Assembly: GCA_021802545.1 (NCBI GenBank)
Contig: JAJZRS010000006.1
Location: 73,308 to 137,307, forward strand
Length of the DNA: 64,000 nt
Reading direction: 5' to 3'
From: Pseudomonadota bacterium
Lineage (GTDB): Bacteria > Pseudomonadota > Gammaproteobacteria > Burkholderiales > JABEVD01
A model generated the notes under the pieces. It did not search any database and was not told the origin of the DNA. It was given only the letters and a program-made list of their open reading frames with translations. Position numbers and translations under genes: made by a program. Positions 40,176-50,874 of this stretch are shown piece by piece. Positions within the stretch are counted from its first letter, which is position 1. Each line of letters starts with the position of its first letter.

Positions 40176-41471
40176 ATGGAAAAACAAAGAACTGCAACAT
40201 TATCCTTCAGCGACGGCACCCCGGGGGTTGAATTGCCGATCATCCCGGGGACGCTCGGGCCGGACGTGATCGACATCAGGAATCTCGCCAAAACGGGCTT
40301 GTTTACCTACGATCCCGGCTTTCTTTCGACGGCGAGCTGCAGCTCGGGCATCACCTACATCGACGGCGACTCCGGCCAGCTTTACTACCGAGGCTATCCG
40401 ATCGAGCAGCTCGCTGAGAAGTCGAGCTATCTGGAAGTGTGCTATCTGCTGCTTCACGGCGAGCTGCCAACGCAGGATGAACAGGATAAATTCGAAAACG
40501 AGATCAAGCGCCGCACCATGGTGCACGATCAGCTCATGAGCTTCTACAAGGGATTCAGGCGAGATGCCCATCCCATGGCGGTGATGGTCGGCGTGGTGGG
40601 GGCGCTTTCGGCCTTCTATCACGATTCGCTCGACATCAGCAATCCGGCGCACAGGGAAGTGTCCGCATTGCGCCTGATCGCCAAGGTGCCGACCATCGCG
40701 GCGATGTGCTACAAGTACAACATCGGCCATCCTTTCATGTACCCGAACAATGCGCTCGGTTATGTCGAGAATTTTCTCCACATGATGTTCGCCACGCCCT
40801 GCGAGCAATACGCGGCCAATCCGAAGCTGGTGAAAGCGCTGGAGCGCATCTTCATCTTGCACGCAGACCACGAGCAGAATGCGTCGACCTCGACGGTGAG
40901 GCTGGCAGGCTCGTCGGGCGCGAATCCATTCGCCTGCACTTCCGCAGGGATCGCGGCGCTCTGGGGGCCCGCTCATGGCGGTGCGAACGAGGCCGTGCTC
41001 AAGATGCTGGACGAGATCGGCGACATTTCGCAGATTCCGAAATTCATTTCGCGCGCGAAGGACAAGAAGGACAGTTTCCGCCTGATGGGCTTCGGCCACA
41101 GGGTCTACAAGAACGTGGATCCGCGCGCGAAGGTGATGCGCGAGACATGCTACGAGGTGCTGGACGAACTCGGCCTGCAGAACGACAGGCTGTTCGAGAT
41201 GGCCATGGAACTCGAGCGCGTAGCGCTGCAGGACGACTATTTCGTCGAGCGCAAACTCTACCCCAACGTCGATTTCTATTCGGGAATCGTGCTGCGCGCT
41301 CTGAATGTCCCGCTCAACATGTTCACCGTGATCTTCGCGATCGCGAGGACGATCGGGTGGATTTCTCAATGGAACGAAATGATCTCGGATTCCGATCGCA
41401 AGATAGGCCGGCCGAGACAGCTATACAGAGGACCTGAGAGGCGAGACTACAAGGCTCGATCGGAGCGGTAG
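40176..41471 (+). CDS. gltA: Citrate synthase
   Basis: Condenses oxaloacetate with acetyl-CoA. The 431-residue type II (hexameric, NADH-sensitive class) enzyme shows [20 protein letters not shown], the active-site histidines in [16 protein letters not shown] and [13 protein letters not shown], and [17 protein letters not shown] 40176 is preferred over an upstream TTG inside sdhE. Located within the operon between sdhE and sucA (one base before sucA). Confidence 0.96.
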   Translation: MEKQRTATLSFSDGTPGVELPIIPGTLGPDVIDIRNLAKTGLFTYDPGFLSTASCSSGITYIDGDSGQLYYRGYPIEQLAEKSSYLEVCYLLLHGELPTQDEQDKFENEIKRRTMVHDQLMSFYKGFRRDAHPMAVMVGVVGALSAFYHDSLDISNPAHREVSALRLIAKVPTIAAMCYKYNIGHPFMYPNNALGYVENFLHMMFATPCEQYAANPKLVKALERIFILHADHEQNASTSTVRLAGSSGANPFACTSAGIAALWGPAHGGANEAVLKMLDEIGDISQIPKFISRAKDKKDSFRLMGFGHRVYKNVDPRAKVMRETCYEVLDELGLQNDRLFEMAMELERVALQDDYFVERKLYPNVDFYSGIVLRALNVPLNMFTVIFAIARTIGWISQWNEMISDSDRKIGRPRQLYRGPERRDYKARSER

Positions 41472-41472
41472 G

Positions 41473-44190
41473 ATGTCTGATTCCTGGCTCAGCGCGGCGA
41501 ACGCGGCTTACATCGAAGCGCTTTTCGGACAATATCTCGATCATCCGGAGGCGCTGCCCGAGGCTTGGCGCAGCGCATTTTCAGAGCTGCCAAAAGCTGC
41601 TTCTTCTGCATCCGACAGGAGGCAGATTTCCGTGCTCCAGATGATCAATGCCTACCGCTTTCTCGGCGTGCGGGCAGCCGACCTTGATCCGCTGAAGCAT
41701 ATCGAAAAACCGGAAGTTCCGGAACTCGATCCCGCCCATTACGGCCTCATCGAATCCGACCTTGACGATGTTTTCGACACGGGCTCGTTCGTCGGACCGG
41801 AAAAGGCGACATTGCGCGAAATCCTGGATGCGCTCAGGAAAACCTATTGCGGCGCCATCGGCATCGAATACATGTACATCAGCGAGAACGAGCAGAAGCG
41901 CTGGATACAGGCAAGATTCGAGGGGAGGCGCTCCCAGCCGGATTTTTCCGGCGAATACAGAAAACACATCCTGCAGCGGCTGACGGAGGCCGAGACGCTC
42001 GAGCGTTATCTGCATGTGAGGTATGTCGGGCAGAAGCGCTTTTCGCTGGAAGGCGGGGACAGCCTGATTCCGCTCCTGGATAGGCTCCTGCAAAATGCCG
42101 GGGCAGAAGGCGTCCATGAAGTGGTGATCGGCATGGCGCACAGGGGAAGGCTGAACGTGCTGGTCAACACGCTGGGGAAAATGCCCGGGGAGCTCTTTTC
42201 TGAATTCGAAGGCAGGGAAGCAGCCGAGCTCTCGTCTGGCGACGTCAAGTACCACCAGGGATTTTCTTCAGACATCATGACGGAAGGCGGTCCCATGCAC
42301 GTGACCCTCGCCTTCAACCCGTCCCATCTCGAGATCGTCAATCCCGTCGTGGAAGGATCGGTCAGGGCCAGGCAGCACAGAAGGCACGATTACGAGGGAA
42401 ATCAGGTGCTGCCCATCCTGATCCACGGGGATGCCGCCTTTACCGGACAGGGCGTGGTCATGGAAACCCTCAATCTTTCCAAGACGCGCGGCTATGGCAC
42501 GGGGGGCACGGTGCACGTCATTGTCAACAACCAGATCGGCTTCACGACCTCGGACCCAAGGGATACGCGTTCGACAATCTATTGCAGCGATGTCGGGAAA
42601 ATGGTCGAAGCGCCGATCTTCCACGTCAATGCCGACGATCCGGAAGCGCTTCTCATGGTGACGGATATCGCGCTCGATTTCAGGAACGCCTTCAAGAAGG
42701 ACGTGATCATCGACATGGTCTGCTTCAGGCGCCATGGGCACAACGAACAGGACGAGCCGCTCGTGACGCAGCCGCTCATGTACAAGATCGTCAACGCGCA
42801 TCCCGGCACGCGCAGCCTTTATGCACAGACGCTTGAAAAGCTCGGCATCGTCGAGAAAGGTGCGGCCGACAGGATGATCGACGATTTCAAGGCCGCCATG
42901 GACAAAGGGGAGCATCCCAATGCCACCTTCCTGAAAGGGGTGAAGAATCCGCATTTGTCGGACTGGTCGATATTCAGGAACACCAAATGGAACGAGAACG
43001 ATGAAACAGCGCTGCCGCTCGGGGAACTGAAGCGCCTCTCTACCAGGCTGACCACTATCCCGGACAATTTCAGGCTCCATTCCCGGGTGGAGAAGATCAT
43101 TGCCGACAGGCGCGAGATGGGGCAAGGAAGAATCCCGCTCGATTGGGGCATGGCTGAGAACCTGGCCTATGCTTCTCTCCTTGCCGCAGGATACCCCGTC
43201 AGGATTTCAGGTCAGGATGTCGGGCGAGGCACCTTCTTCCACAGGCATGTCGTGCTGCACGACCAGAACCGGGAAAAATGGGACGAGGGCATCTATATTC
43301 CGCTCCAGCACATCGAGGCGGGCCAGGCCGATTTTGCGGCTGTCGATTCGGTCTTGTCGGAGGAAGCCGTGCTCGGCTTCGAATACGGCTATGCGACCGC
43401 GGAGCCGAACGAACTCGTGATCTGGGAAGCCCAGTTCGGCGATTTCGCCAACGGCGCCCAGGTGGTCATCGACCAGTTCATCACTTCAGGAGAGGCCAAA
43501 TGGGGCAGGTTGTGCGGGCTCGTCATGCTGCTGCCGCACGGCCACGAAGGCCAGGGCCCGGAACATTCCTCGGGGCGGCTGGAACGCTATCTGCAGCTTT
43601 GCGCCGACTACAACATTCAGGTATGCGTGCCCTCCACCCCAAGCCAGATGTTCCATCTGCTGCGCCGACAAATGCTCAGACCTTACAGGAGGCCGCTGAT
43701 CGTTTTCACGCCCAAAAGCCTGCTGAGGCACAAGGATTCCGTATCCAGTCTCGATGAACTGGCGGAAGGGAAATTCAATCCCGTGACGGGTGAAACAGAA
43801 GCGTCCATCGAAGCGGAAAAAGTCAGGCGCATCATCTTCTGCGCAGGAAAAGTCTATTATGATCTTCATCATGCGCGGCTTGAAAAAAACATCACGGACA
43901 TGGCCATCGTGAGGATCAACCAGCTCTATCCCTTTCCTCACGAAGATTTCAAGGCAGAGCTTTCGCGCTATCCCAATGCGCTCGAGGTGCTCTGGTGCCA
44001 GGAAGAACCGAGAAACCAGGGGGCGTGGCACCACCTCGAACATTATTTCATGCGGCACATCGGGGAAAGGCGTCTGCTCTCCTCCATGCGCCCGTCTTCA
44101 GCCTCTCCTGCGGCAGGCTATTACGCGAAATATCTGGCAAGGCAGAAGGAGCTGGTTGAAGGCGCCTTTGCCGAACACGAGGAGAAATGA
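41473..44190 (+). CDS. sucA: 2-oxoglutarate dehydrogenase E1 component
   Basis: Thiamine-diphosphate decarboxylase of the 2-oxoglutarate dehydrogenase complex. The 905-residue protein has the N-terminal E2-binding segment ([19 protein letters not shown]), the ThDP core with [34 protein letters not shown], and the [17 protein letters not shown] motif, and the transketolase-like second half ([20 protein letters not shown]). A full OGDH gene means a complete oxidative TCA cycle is possible rather than a split one. The end overlaps sucB by four bases. Confidence 0.97.
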   Translation: MSDSWLSAANAAYIEALFGQYLDHPEALPEAWRSAFSELPKAASSASDRRQISVLQMINAYRFLGVRAADLDPLKHIEKPEVPELDPAHYGLIESDLDDVFDTGSFVGPEKATLREILDALRKTYCGAIGIEYMYISENEQKRWIQARFEGRRSQPDFSGEYRKHILQRLTEAETLERYLHVRYVGQKRFSLEGGDSLIPLLDRLLQNAGAEGVHEVVIGMAHRGRLNVLVNTLGKMPGELFSEFEGREAAELSSGDVKYHQGFSSDIMTEGGPMHVTLAFNPSHLEIVNPVVEGSVRARQHRRHDYEGNQVLPILIHGDAAFTGQGVVMETLNLSKTRGYGTGGTVHVIVNNQIGFTTSDPRDTRSTIYCSDVGKMVEAPIFHVNADDPEALLMVTDIALDFRNAFKKDVIIDMVCFRRHGHNEQDEPLVTQPLMYKIVNAHPGTRSLYAQTLEKLGIVEKGAADRMIDDFKAAMDKGEHPNATFLKGVKNPHLSDWSIFRNTKWNENDETALPLGELKRLSTRLTTIPDNFRLHSRVEKIIADRREMGQGRIPLDWGMAENLAYASLLAAGYPVRISGQDVGRGTFFHRHVVLHDQNREKWDEGIYIPLQHIEAGQADFAAVDSVLSEEAVLGFEYGYATAEPNELVIWEAQFGDFANGAQVVIDQFITSGEAKWGRLCGLVMLLPHGHEGQGPEHSSGRLERYLQLCADYNIQVCVPSTPSQMFHLLRRQMLRPYRRPLIVFTPKSLLRHKDSVSSLDELAEGKFNPVTGETEASIEAEKVRRIIFCAGKVYYDLHHARLEKNITDMAIVRINQLYPFPHEDFKAELSRYPNALEVLWCQEEPRNQGAWHHLEHYFMRHIGERRLLSSMRPSSASPAAGYYAKYLARQKELVEGAFAEHEEK

Positions 44191-45302
44191 TGCTGATCGA
44201 AATCAAGGTGCCACAGCTTTCCGAATCGGTTTCCGAGGCGACCCTGCTTGCATGGCACAAGAAGGAAGGGGAGCATGCAAGCCGAGGTGAAAACTTGATC
44301 GACATCGAAACGGACAAGATCGTGCTTGAATTGCCGGCGGTCGAATCGGGTGTGATCACGAAGATACTCAAGGAAGAGGGCAGCATCGTCACGAGCGGGG
44401 AAGTCATCGCGATGCTCGACACCGCAGGACCCGAGAAAAAAGCTGCATCATCCGAGCCTGCGCGCATCGAACCCGAGAAGCCTGTCCTGATGCCGGCTGC
44501 GAAAAAGCATGCCGACGAGCGCGAATTGAAGATCTCGGAAATCAAGGGCACGGGGCGCGGCGGGCGCATTACCAAGGAAGATGTTCTGCAAGCCGGAAGC
44601 GGCAGGATGGAGCGGCATGTGCCGATGTCCAGGCTCCGCGCAAGGATCGCGCAAAGGCTGCTCGAATCGCAGAGAAATGCCGCCATCCTCACGACCTTCA
44701 ACGAAGTCAACATGCAGGCCATCGTCGATCTGCGCGCCAGGTACAGGGATGAGTTCGAGAAGAAGCACGGCGTCAAGCTCGGCTTCATGTCCTTTTTCGT
44801 GAAGGCTGCCCTGTCCGCATTGCAGCGCTTTCCCGTTCTCAATGCCTCCATCGAAGGCAACGACATCGTCTACCATGATTATTACGACGTCGGCATTGCC
44901 GTCGGCACGGAGCGCGGGCTCGTCGTTCCCGTATTGCGCGATGCGGACCAGCTTTCTTTCGAAGACATCGAAAAGCGCATCGCCGATTTCGGAAAACGCG
45001 CAAGGGAAGCCAAGCTCTCGCTGGAAGAGCTCGAAGGAGGAACGTTCTCGATCACGAACGGCGGCATCTTCGGATCGATGCTTTCCACGCCGATCATCAA
45101 TCCGCCCCAAAGCGCGATCCTCGGGATCCATTCGATGAAGGACAGGCCGGTCGCCGAGAACGGACAGGTCGTGATCAGGCCGGTGATCTATCTTGCGCTT
45201 TCCTACGATCATCGTCTCATCGATGGCAGGGAGGCGGTCCAGGCGCTGGTCGCGATCAAGGAGGATCTGGAGGATCCGGCCAGGCTCCTTCTGGAGATCT
45301 GA
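44187..45302 (+). CDS. sucB: 2-oxoglutarate dehydrogenase E2, dihydrolipoyl succinyltransferase
   Basis: Core acyltransferase of the complex. The 371-residue protein has one lipoyl domain (lipoyl-lysine in [13 protein letters not shown]), a short linker, a peripheral-subunit-binding domain ([19 protein letters not shown]) and the catalytic domain with final [13 protein letters not shown] (catalytic His/Asp). It is a little shorter than the ~400-residue norm, mainly in the linkers. Two ATG codons in tandem (44187, 44190) are possible starts. Confidence 0.95.
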   Translation: MMLIEIKVPQLSESVSEATLLAWHKKEGEHASRGENLIDIETDKIVLELPAVESGVITKILKEEGSIVTSGEVIAMLDTAGPEKKAASSEPARIEPEKPVLMPAAKKHADERELKISEIKGTGRGGRITKEDVLQAGSGRMERHVPMSRLRARIAQRLLESQRNAAILTTFNEVNMQAIVDLRARYRDEFEKKHGVKLGFMSFFVKAALSALQRFPVLNASIEGNDIVYHDYYDVGIAVGTERGLVVPVLRDADQLSFEDIEKRIADFGKRAREAKLSLEELEGGTFSITNGGIFGSMLSTPIINPPQSAILGIHSMKDRPVAENGQVVIRPVIYLALSYDHRLIDGREAVQALVAIKEDLEDPARLLLEI

Positions 45303-46712
45303 ATGAGCGCTTATGACGTGGCTGTGATCGGTGCAGGCCCGGGCGGCTATGTCGCGGCAATCCGCTGCGCCCAGCTGGGCCTCAAAACGGTATGCATAGA
45401 CGAGCGCGAAAGAGACGGCAAGGGACTCCTGGGCGGCACTTGCCTCAATGTGGGCTGCATTCCTTCCAAGGCCCTGCTCGAATCGTCCGAAAACTTTGAG
45501 AGGGCAAAGCACGGTTTTCCATCACAAGGCATATTGATCGGAGATTTGAAGCTCGATCTTCAGGCCATGCAGGAAAGGAAGCGGAAGATCGTCGATGCCC
45601 ATACGAACGGCATCGCATTCCTTTTCAAGAAGAACAAGGTCGATTCCATCTTGGGGCGCGCCAGAATCGTTTCGGGCGGGCAAGCTTATCAATTGGAAAT
45701 ATCATCTAGCGCAACGGTCGAAGCGAAGCATGTCATCATCGCGACAGGATCTTCTCCCAGAAAAATTGAAGGTGCCCCGTTCGGCCCCAGGATCGTCGAC
45801 AGCAGCGGTGCGCTGTCTTTCGAAGAAGCGCCGAAAAGGCTGGGCATCATCGGGGCAGGCGTCATCGGGCTGGAACTGGGCAGTGTTTGGCGGCGGCTCG
45901 GTAGCGAAGTGACGCTGCTCGAATCCTCTCCAGAATTTCTGCCGCTTGCCGACGGGAAGATCTCGAAGGAGGCAATGCGCCTCTTCGGGCGAGACCAGGG
46001 GTGGACGATAAAACTCGGAGTAAATGTATTATATATCAATGAAAAAGATGATATTGTTAATGTCGTTTATGAGGAAAAATCAGGCCGGGTCGAACAGGAT
46101 TTCGACAAGCTGATCGTCGCTGCAGGCAGGGCCCCCAATACTCAAGGCATTGCCGAGGACGCGCTCGGGCTTGCGCTCGACGACAAGGGATTCGTCAGGA
46201 TCGATGCGCAGTGCAGGACGAATCTGCCGCGCATTTATGCAGTCGGGGACGTCGCCGGCGGGGCGATGCTTGCGCACAAGGCGTCAGAAGAAGGCGTGAT
46301 GGCCGCCGAGCTGATAGCGGGGAGGAAGGCTGAATTTGACCGGAACATCGTGCCCTGGGTCATTTATACCAAGCCTGAGATCGCCTGGGTCGGCAAGACC
46401 GAGCAGCAGCTGAAGGAAGCAGGAATGGAATACAAGGTCGGCCAGTTCCCTTTTTCGGCGAATGGCAGGGCGCAGGCGCTTGGGGAGGCGAAAGGATTTG
46501 CGAAAATGCTCTCAGACGCGAAGACGGACAGGGTGCTCGGCGTGCACATTGTCGGGCCATACGCCTCCGAACTGATCGGCGAAGCGGTTCTGGCCATGGC
46601 CTTTTCCGCCAGCAGCGAAGACATCGCGCTGACGGTCCATGCCCATCCTTCGCTTTCTGAAGCGATCCACGAGGCAGCGCTTGCGGTGGCGGGGCGGGCG
46701 CTACACATTTGA
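45303..46712 (+). CDS. lpd: Dihydrolipoyl dehydrogenase (E3)
   Basis: FAD enzyme re-oxidising dihydrolipoamide with NAD. The 469-residue protein has AVIGAGPGGYVAAIRCAQLG (FAD), the redox-active disulfide in GGTCLNVGCIPSKALL, a second Rossmann motif LGIIGAGVIGLELGSVWRRLG, YAVGDVAGGAMLAHKASEEG, and the catalytic His-Glu pair in HAHPSLSEAIHEA. It starts right after the sucB stop, closing the operon. A short AT-rich stretch (46016-46080) encodes a surface loop of the NAD domain. Confidence 0.97.
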   Translation: MSAYDVAVIGAGPGGYVAAIRCAQLGLKTVCIDERERDGKGLLGGTCLNVGCIPSKALLESSENFERAKHGFPSQGILIGDLKLDLQAMQERKRKIVDAHTNGIAFLFKKNKVDSILGRARIVSGGQAYQLEISSSATVEAKHVIIATGSSPRKIEGAPFGPRIVDSSGALSFEEAPKRLGIIGAGVIGLELGSVWRRLGSEVTLLESSPEFLPLADGKISKEAMRLFGRDQGWTIKLGVNVLYINEKDDIVNVVYEEKSGRVEQDFDKLIVAAGRAPNTQGIAEDALGLALDDKGFVRIDAQCRTNLPRIYAVGDVAGGAMLAHKASEEGVMAAELIAGRKAEFDRNIVPWVIYTKPEIAWVGKTEQQLKEAGMEYKVGQFPFSANGRAQALGEAKGFAKMLSDAKTDRVLGVHIVGPYASELIGEAVLAMAFSASSEDIALTVHAHPSLSEAIHEAALAVAGRALHI

Positions 46713-46721
46713 CTGCCCGCC

Positions 46722-46730
46722 TGCTAATAT
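46722..46730 (+). promoter_or_regulatory. Extended -10 before the DUF2802 gene
   Basis: TGCTAATAT (46722-46730) resembles an extended -10. Transcription would start near 46737, ten bases before the first candidate ATG. A TTGACT at 46709-46714 is too close for a normal -35, so the call is tentative. Confidence 0.35.
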
Positions 46731-46746
46731 CCGACATTTCGGCATA

Positions 46747-47130
46747 ATGGATAGAATGCAGTTTTTCACCTGGCGGGAATTGCTGATCGGTTCGATCGTC
46801 GCGCTGACCTTCTACGTCGCCGTGGAGTTGCTCGTTTTCCTGCGCGCATCGAGAAAAAGAACCAAACTCAGGCCGATTCCGGAAGTGCGGCACGAAAAAT
46901 CGGCGCTTGAATCCCTGAAGGAAGAAATGGCCGAATTGAGGACCCATGTCGCGTTGATGCAGAAGGAAATCGACAGACTGAGGGAAGAAAATGATGCGCC
47001 CGCACCCTATGCCCAGGCGATCAGGATGGTGAGGCAGGGGATGGGGCCTGCAGAAATCGCAGTAGCCTGCGACATATCCAAGGGAGAGGCCGAACTCATC
47101 GCATCCCTGCACAGGAGCCGCGGCGGCTAG
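46747..47130 (+). CDS. DUF2802 domain membrane protein
   Basis: A 127-residue protein with one N-terminal transmembrane helix (residues about 10-30, LIGSIVALTFYVAVELLVFL), a coiled coil (about 50-80, ESLKEEMAELRTHVALMQKE) and a C-terminal helix-turn-helix-like DUF2802 segment (AIRMVRQGMGPAEIAVACDISKGEAEL). The family is widespread in betaproteobacteria and has no established role. ATG 46756 (MQFFTW) is an alternative start. It overlaps the following minus-strand gene by four bases. Confidence 0.83.
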   Translation: MDRMQFFTWRELLIGSIVALTFYVAVELLVFLRASRKRTKLRPIPEVRHEKSALESLKEEMAELRTHVALMQKEIDRLREENDAPAPYAQAIRMVRQGMGPAEIAVACDISKGEAELIASLHRSRGG

Positions 47131-47465
47131 ACGATTTCATCGACCGATGTGGTGACGTCGCCTTTCCTCTGGTTCTTCTTGCGCCTGTCGTTGACGACCC
47201 TGATGTCGTAGAGAATCGGCGTGCTGTGCAGTCTTCTGCAGTATTTGCGCCGCTCCTCTTCGCTGCGTTCCATGAAAACATGCGTTTCCTCCTCTTCTTC
47301 CGGCAAGGACTTTTTGCGGCGCTTTTCCTGAGGCTTGAAGTTGAAGGCAATCGGCACAACGGGCGGGACTCCCCCGTCCTTGGCAGCCTGAATCCGAACC
47401 ACGCGCGGCGTACCCCGCTCGTCAGTCGGGTGGGGTGGAGGAAGATCGCTGGGAACATACCGCAT
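47127..47465 (-). CDS. Conserved small hypothetical protein
   Basis: A 112-residue basic, charged protein. The N-terminal half is Pro-rich (MRYVPSDLPPPHPTDERG) and the C-terminal half has ERRKYCRRLHSTPILYDIR and NDRRKKNQRKGD, ending with VDEIV. The arrangement resembles short uncharacterised proteins I have seen in betaproteobacteria, but no function is known to me. ATG 47465 is set by AAAGGAGAAATC immediately upstream; an in-frame codon at 47552 lies upstream without such a site. A -10-like TATACT (47489-47484 on this strand) fits a short leader. Confidence 0.7.
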   Translation of the reverse strand: MRYVPSDLPPPHPTDERGTPRVVRIQAAKDGGVPPVVPIAFNFKPQEKRRKKSLPEEEEETHVFMERSEEERRKYCRRLHSTPILYDIRVVNDRRKKNQRKGDVTTSVDEIV

Positions 47466-47515
47466 GATTTCTCCTTTCGCTTCAGTATAAAACATTTCTG
47501 AATGTCTGCCCGATT

Positions 47516-47524
47516 TGGTATGAT
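47516..47524 (+). promoter_or_regulatory. Extended -10 before the PHP phosphoesterase gene
   Basis: TGGTATGAT (47516-47524) is an extended -10 with one mismatch, 26 bases before ATG 47551. No convincing -35 is present. Confidence 0.45.
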
Positions 47525-47550
47525 TGGCACTGCTACGCAAAATCCCACCC

Positions 47551-48384
47551 ATGCCAACTATCGACCTGCATTGCCATTCGACGATCTCAGACGGTGTGCT
47601 TTCCCCTGGCGACCTTGTCGCGCGTGCCGCTGAAAACGGAGTCGAGATCCTTGCGCTGACCGATCACGACGATTGCGATGGCCTCATCGAGGCGCGCCAC
47701 GCTGCCGAAAGCCGGAACATCGCATTCGTGAACGGCGTCGAAATCTCCGTGACTTGGCGCGGCAGAACGCTGCACATCGTGGGGCTCAACATCGATCCTG
47801 AAAACGCGGATCTCAAGAATGGCCTCAACACGCTCAGGGAAGGGCGGATCAGGCGTGCGAAACTCATTGCCGAAGGGCTCGCCAAGGCGGGCATTTCCGG
47901 AAGCTTCGAGGGGGCGTACCGCTTTGCATCCAACAAGAATCTGATCGGACGGACGCACTTCGCGAGATTTCTCGTCGAAAAAGGACATGCCAAGGACATC
48001 CCTTCCGTGTTCAGGAAATTCCTGACCCACGGCAAGCCCGGTCATGTCGCGCACCAGTGGGCGCAATTGAGTGAGGCAGTCGGCTGGATCAGGAAAAGCG
48101 GGGGAATTGCGGTGATTGCCCATCCGGGCCGCTATGACCTGAGCACGGCTGCGCTGGAAGCGCTTTTTGAGGAATTCAGGGAGGCCAGAGGAGAAGGATT
48201 GGAGGTCGTGACGTCGAGCCACACGAAAGAAATGGCGATGCGGTTCTGCGGGTTCGCACGGCGCTTCGATCTTTTCGCATCCCTGGGGTCGGACTTTCAC
48301 AGCCCGGACGAGAGCAGAATGGATGTCGGCCGCCTTCCGCCTTTGCCTGAGGGATGCCGCCCGATCTGGGAGGGACTCGCCTGA
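47551..48384 (+). CDS. PHP-domain phosphoesterase (YciV/RNase AM type)
   Basis: A 277-residue metal-dependent phosphoesterase. The opening motif IDLHCHSTISDGVLSP and ALTDHDDCDGL provide metal ligands; VNGVEISVTWRG, GRTHFARFLVEKGH, IAHPGRYDLS and SLGSDFHSPDE are further PHP motifs. The family hydrolyses 3',5'-nucleoside bisphosphates and trims 5' ends of short RNAs. It is followed by the YciO gene (one-base overlap), a combination common in proteobacteria near trpS and scpAB. Confidence 0.88.
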   Translation: MPTIDLHCHSTISDGVLSPGDLVARAAENGVEILALTDHDDCDGLIEARHAAESRNIAFVNGVEISVTWRGRTLHIVGLNIDPENADLKNGLNTLREGRIRRAKLIAEGLAKAGISGSFEGAYRFASNKNLIGRTHFARFLVEKGHAKDIPSVFRKFLTHGKPGHVAHQWAQLSEAVGWIRKSGGIAVIAHPGRYDLSTAALEALFEEFREARGEGLEVVTSSHTKEMAMRFCGFARRFDLFASLGSDFHSPDESRMDVGRLPPLPEGCRPIWEGLA

Positions 48385-49013
48385 TGGCGCAGCTTTTTTC
48401 CATCCATCCCCTGAATCCGCAGCAGCGCCTCATCAGGCAGGCTGTCGAAATCGTGAACAACGGCGGGGTCATCGTCTATCCCACCGATACGAGCTATGCG
48501 CTGGGATGCAGGATCGGCGACAAGGCCGCCATGGAAAGGATGCGCTCGATCCGAGGTGTCGACGAGCACCATCACTTCACGCTCGTCTGCAGGGATCTTT
48601 CGAGCATTTCCCATTATGCCCAGGTCGACAACAAGCAATACCGGATGCTGAAATCCGCCACACCGGGCGGCTATACATTCATCCTCAAGGCGACAAGAGA
48701 GGTTCCGAAAAGGCTGCAGCATCCGAAGCGCAACACGATCGGGATCAGGATCCCGGACAATGCCGTGGTGATGAGCCTGCTGGATGCGCTGGGCGAGCCG
48801 ATCCTGAGTTCCTCGCTGCTGCTTCCCGGCGAAGACATCCCGCAGAACGATCCGGAATTGATCAGACAGGTACTGCAAAACCAGGTCGACCTCGTTATCG
48901 ACAGCGGCGCATGCGGGGTGGACGTGACCACCGTGATCGACCTGACTGAGGATCCGCCGGTTGTCCTGCGGCGCGGCAGCGGTCCGCTTTCACCATTGGG
49001 GCTGGCAGAATGA
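48384..49013 (+). CDS. YciO/Sua5/YrdC family protein
   Basis: A 209-residue protein of the L-threonylcarbamoyladenylate synthase superfamily: GGVIVYPTDTSYALGC, IRGVDEHHHFTLVCRDLS and GGYTFILKAT. It is of the YciO type (KRLQHPKRNTIGIRIPDN), which is a paralogue of TsaC/YrdC; its activity in tRNA t6A formation is weaker or disputed. It shares one base with the PHP gene and overlaps the protease gene by four bases, so the three form an operon. Confidence 0.87.
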   Translation: MAQLFSIHPLNPQQRLIRQAVEIVNNGGVIVYPTDTSYALGCRIGDKAAMERMRSIRGVDEHHHFTLVCRDLSSISHYAQVDNKQYRMLKSATPGGYTFILKATREVPKRLQHPKRNTIGIRIPDNAVVMSLLDALGEPILSSSLLLPGEDIPQNDPELIRQVLQNQVDLVIDSGACGVDVTTVIDLTEDPPVVLRRGSGPLSPLGLAE

Positions 49014-49660
49014 CGGATCCGGGCAATTTCATCCAGGCGGCAGCGATCTACGCGCTCCCGATCATATTTGCTATCACTTTTCACGAAGCCGCACACGGCT
49101 ATGTCGCCAAGCATTTCGGCGACATGACGGCCTACATGCAGGGGAGGGTGAGCCTGAATCCGATGCGCCATATCGATCCGATCGGCACGATCGTCATTCC
49201 CCTGGTTTCGCTTGCGCTGGGCGGTTTCCTGTTCGGCTGGGCAAAGCCCGTTCCCGTCAACTTCGGTGCGCTGCGAAATCCGAAGAAAGACATGCTCTGG
49301 GTCGCCCTCGCAGGCCCCATGTCCAATCTCGCCATGGCGCTCGTCTGGGCCTGTCTGCTCAAGCTGTCCACGTGGATGCCCGGGAATTACTTCGCATCCC
49401 CGCTCGCCATCATGGCCAACATGGGGGTGAAGATCAACGTCGTGCTGATGATGCTCAATCTGCTGCCGATCCCGCCGCTCGACGGCGGGAGGGTGCTGGT
49501 CAGCCTGCTGCCGACCAGACAGGCCTATCAGCTTGCCAAAATCGAGCCATACGGCATAATCATACTTGTCGTGCTGCTCTTTGCGGGGATACTCGGGGCC
49601 GTCATCGGCCCGCTGATCAATATCGCTATCGACCTGATCTTGCGATTGTTTGGTTTATAA
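49010..49660 (+). CDS. Site-2 protease family (M50) membrane metalloprotease
   Basis: A 216-residue membrane protease with about five or six transmembrane segments. Zinc ligands are the HExxH in ITFHEAAHGYVAKHFGD and the second motif NLLPIPPLDGGRVL. It has no PDZ domain, unlike RseP, and belongs to the short group of unknown substrate. The ATG overlaps the YciO stop by four bases, and trpS follows after 11 bases. Confidence 0.9.
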   Translation: MTDPGNFIQAAAIYALPIIFAITFHEAAHGYVAKHFGDMTAYMQGRVSLNPMRHIDPIGTIVIPLVSLALGGFLFGWAKPVPVNFGALRNPKKDMLWVALAGPMSNLAMALVWACLLKLSTWMPGNYFASPLAIMANMGVKINVVLMMLNLLPIPPLDGGRVLVSLLPTRQAYQLAKIEPYGIIILVVLLFAGILGAVIGPLINIAIDLILRLFGL

Positions 49661-49671
49661 TAAGGTACAAC

Positions 49672-50874
49672 ATGTTTGCCGACCGAATTCTTTCAGGTAT
49701 GCGCCCGACCGGGCATCTTCATCTTGGCCATTACCACGGCGTGCTCAAGAACTGGGTCAAGCTGCAGCACGAGCATCCATGCCTCTTCTTCGTGGCAGAC
49801 TGGCATGCATTGACCACCCATTACGACACCCCCGAGGTGATCGAGGACAGCGTGTGGGACATGCTGATAGACTGGCTCGCTGCCGGCGTCGATCCTGCCC
49901 AGGCCACGCTTTTCATCCAGTCGAGAGTTCCCGAGCATGCTGAACTGCATCTGCTGCTCTCCATGATCACGCCCTTGGGATGGCTGGAGCGCGTTCCGAC
50001 CTACAAGGACCAGCAACAGAAGCTGACCGAGAAGGATCTTTCCACGTATGGATTTCTCGGCTATCCCCTGCTGCAGAGCGCAGACATCCTCATTTACCGT
50101 GCAACCCATGTGCCTGTCGGAGAAGATCAGGTGCCGCACATCGAATTCACGCGCGAAATCGCGCGGCGCTTCAATCATATTTACGGCAGGGAAGCCGGAT
50201 TCGAGGAAAAAGCCAGGGAAGCCGTGAAGAAGCTCGGATCCAAGAAGGGCAGGCTTTACACCGAGTTCAGGGCGCGTTTTCAGGAACAGGGCGACGTGGA
50301 GGCGCTGGAAGCGGCCAAGTCGCTTCTGGATGAACAGCAGAATTTGAGCATCGGCGACAAGGAAAGGCTTTACGGCTACCTCGAGGGCTGCGGCAAAATG
50401 ATTCTTTCCGAACCTCAGGCCATGCTGACGAGCGCGTCCCGTATGCCCGGACTGGATGGCCACAAGATGTCCAAGTCGTACGGCAATACCATATCCTTGA
50501 GGGAAGATCCTGCTGCCGTCGAAAAGAAAATCAGGACGATGCCCACCGATCCGGCAAGGGTAAGGCGGACCGATCCCGGGGACCCCGAGAATTGCCCGGT
50601 CTGGCAGTTCCACAGCGTCTATTCCGACGAGGCAACCTGTGACTGGGTAAAGAAAGGGTGCCGCAGCGCAGGCATAGGCTGCATCGAATGCAAGCGGCCC
50701 GTCATCGACGCGGTATTGAAGGAACAGGAGCCGATGAGGGAACGGGCTCAGCTTTATCTGGATGATCCCGTTCTGGTGAGAAACATCATCGCGGACGGCT
50801 GCGAAAAAGCGCGCCGCCTCGCGCAGGAAACGATGCGCGAAGTCCGCGAATCCATGGGGCTCGACTACACTTGA
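49672..50874 (+). CDS. trpS: Tryptophan-tRNA ligase
   Basis: Class I aminoacyl-tRNA synthetase of 400 residues. The ATP-binding HIGH region is PTGHLHLGHYHGVLKNW and the KMSKS loop is intact (GHKMSKSYGNTI). GEDQVPHIEFTREIARRFN is also present. A Cys-rich piece, CDWVKKGCRSAGIGCIECK, near residue 325 occurs in the longer bacterial TrpRS subgroup. ATG 49672 follows TAAGGT by five bases; the open frame upstream is overlap with the protease gene. Confidence 0.96.
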   Translation: MFADRILSGMRPTGHLHLGHYHGVLKNWVKLQHEHPCLFFVADWHALTTHYDTPEVIEDSVWDMLIDWLAAGVDPAQATLFIQSRVPEHAELHLLLSMITPLGWLERVPTYKDQQQKLTEKDLSTYGFLGYPLLQSADILIYRATHVPVGEDQVPHIEFTREIARRFNHIYGREAGFEEKAREAVKKLGSKKGRLYTEFRARFQEQGDVEALEAAKSLLDEQQNLSIGDKERLYGYLEGCGKMILSEPQAMLTSASRMPGLDGHKMSKSYGNTISLREDPAAVEKKIRTMPTDPARVRRTDPGDPENCPVWQFHSVYSDEATCDWVKKGCRSAGIGCIECKRPVIDAVLKEQEPMRERAQLYLDDPVLVRNIIADGCEKARRLAQETMREVRESMGLDYT

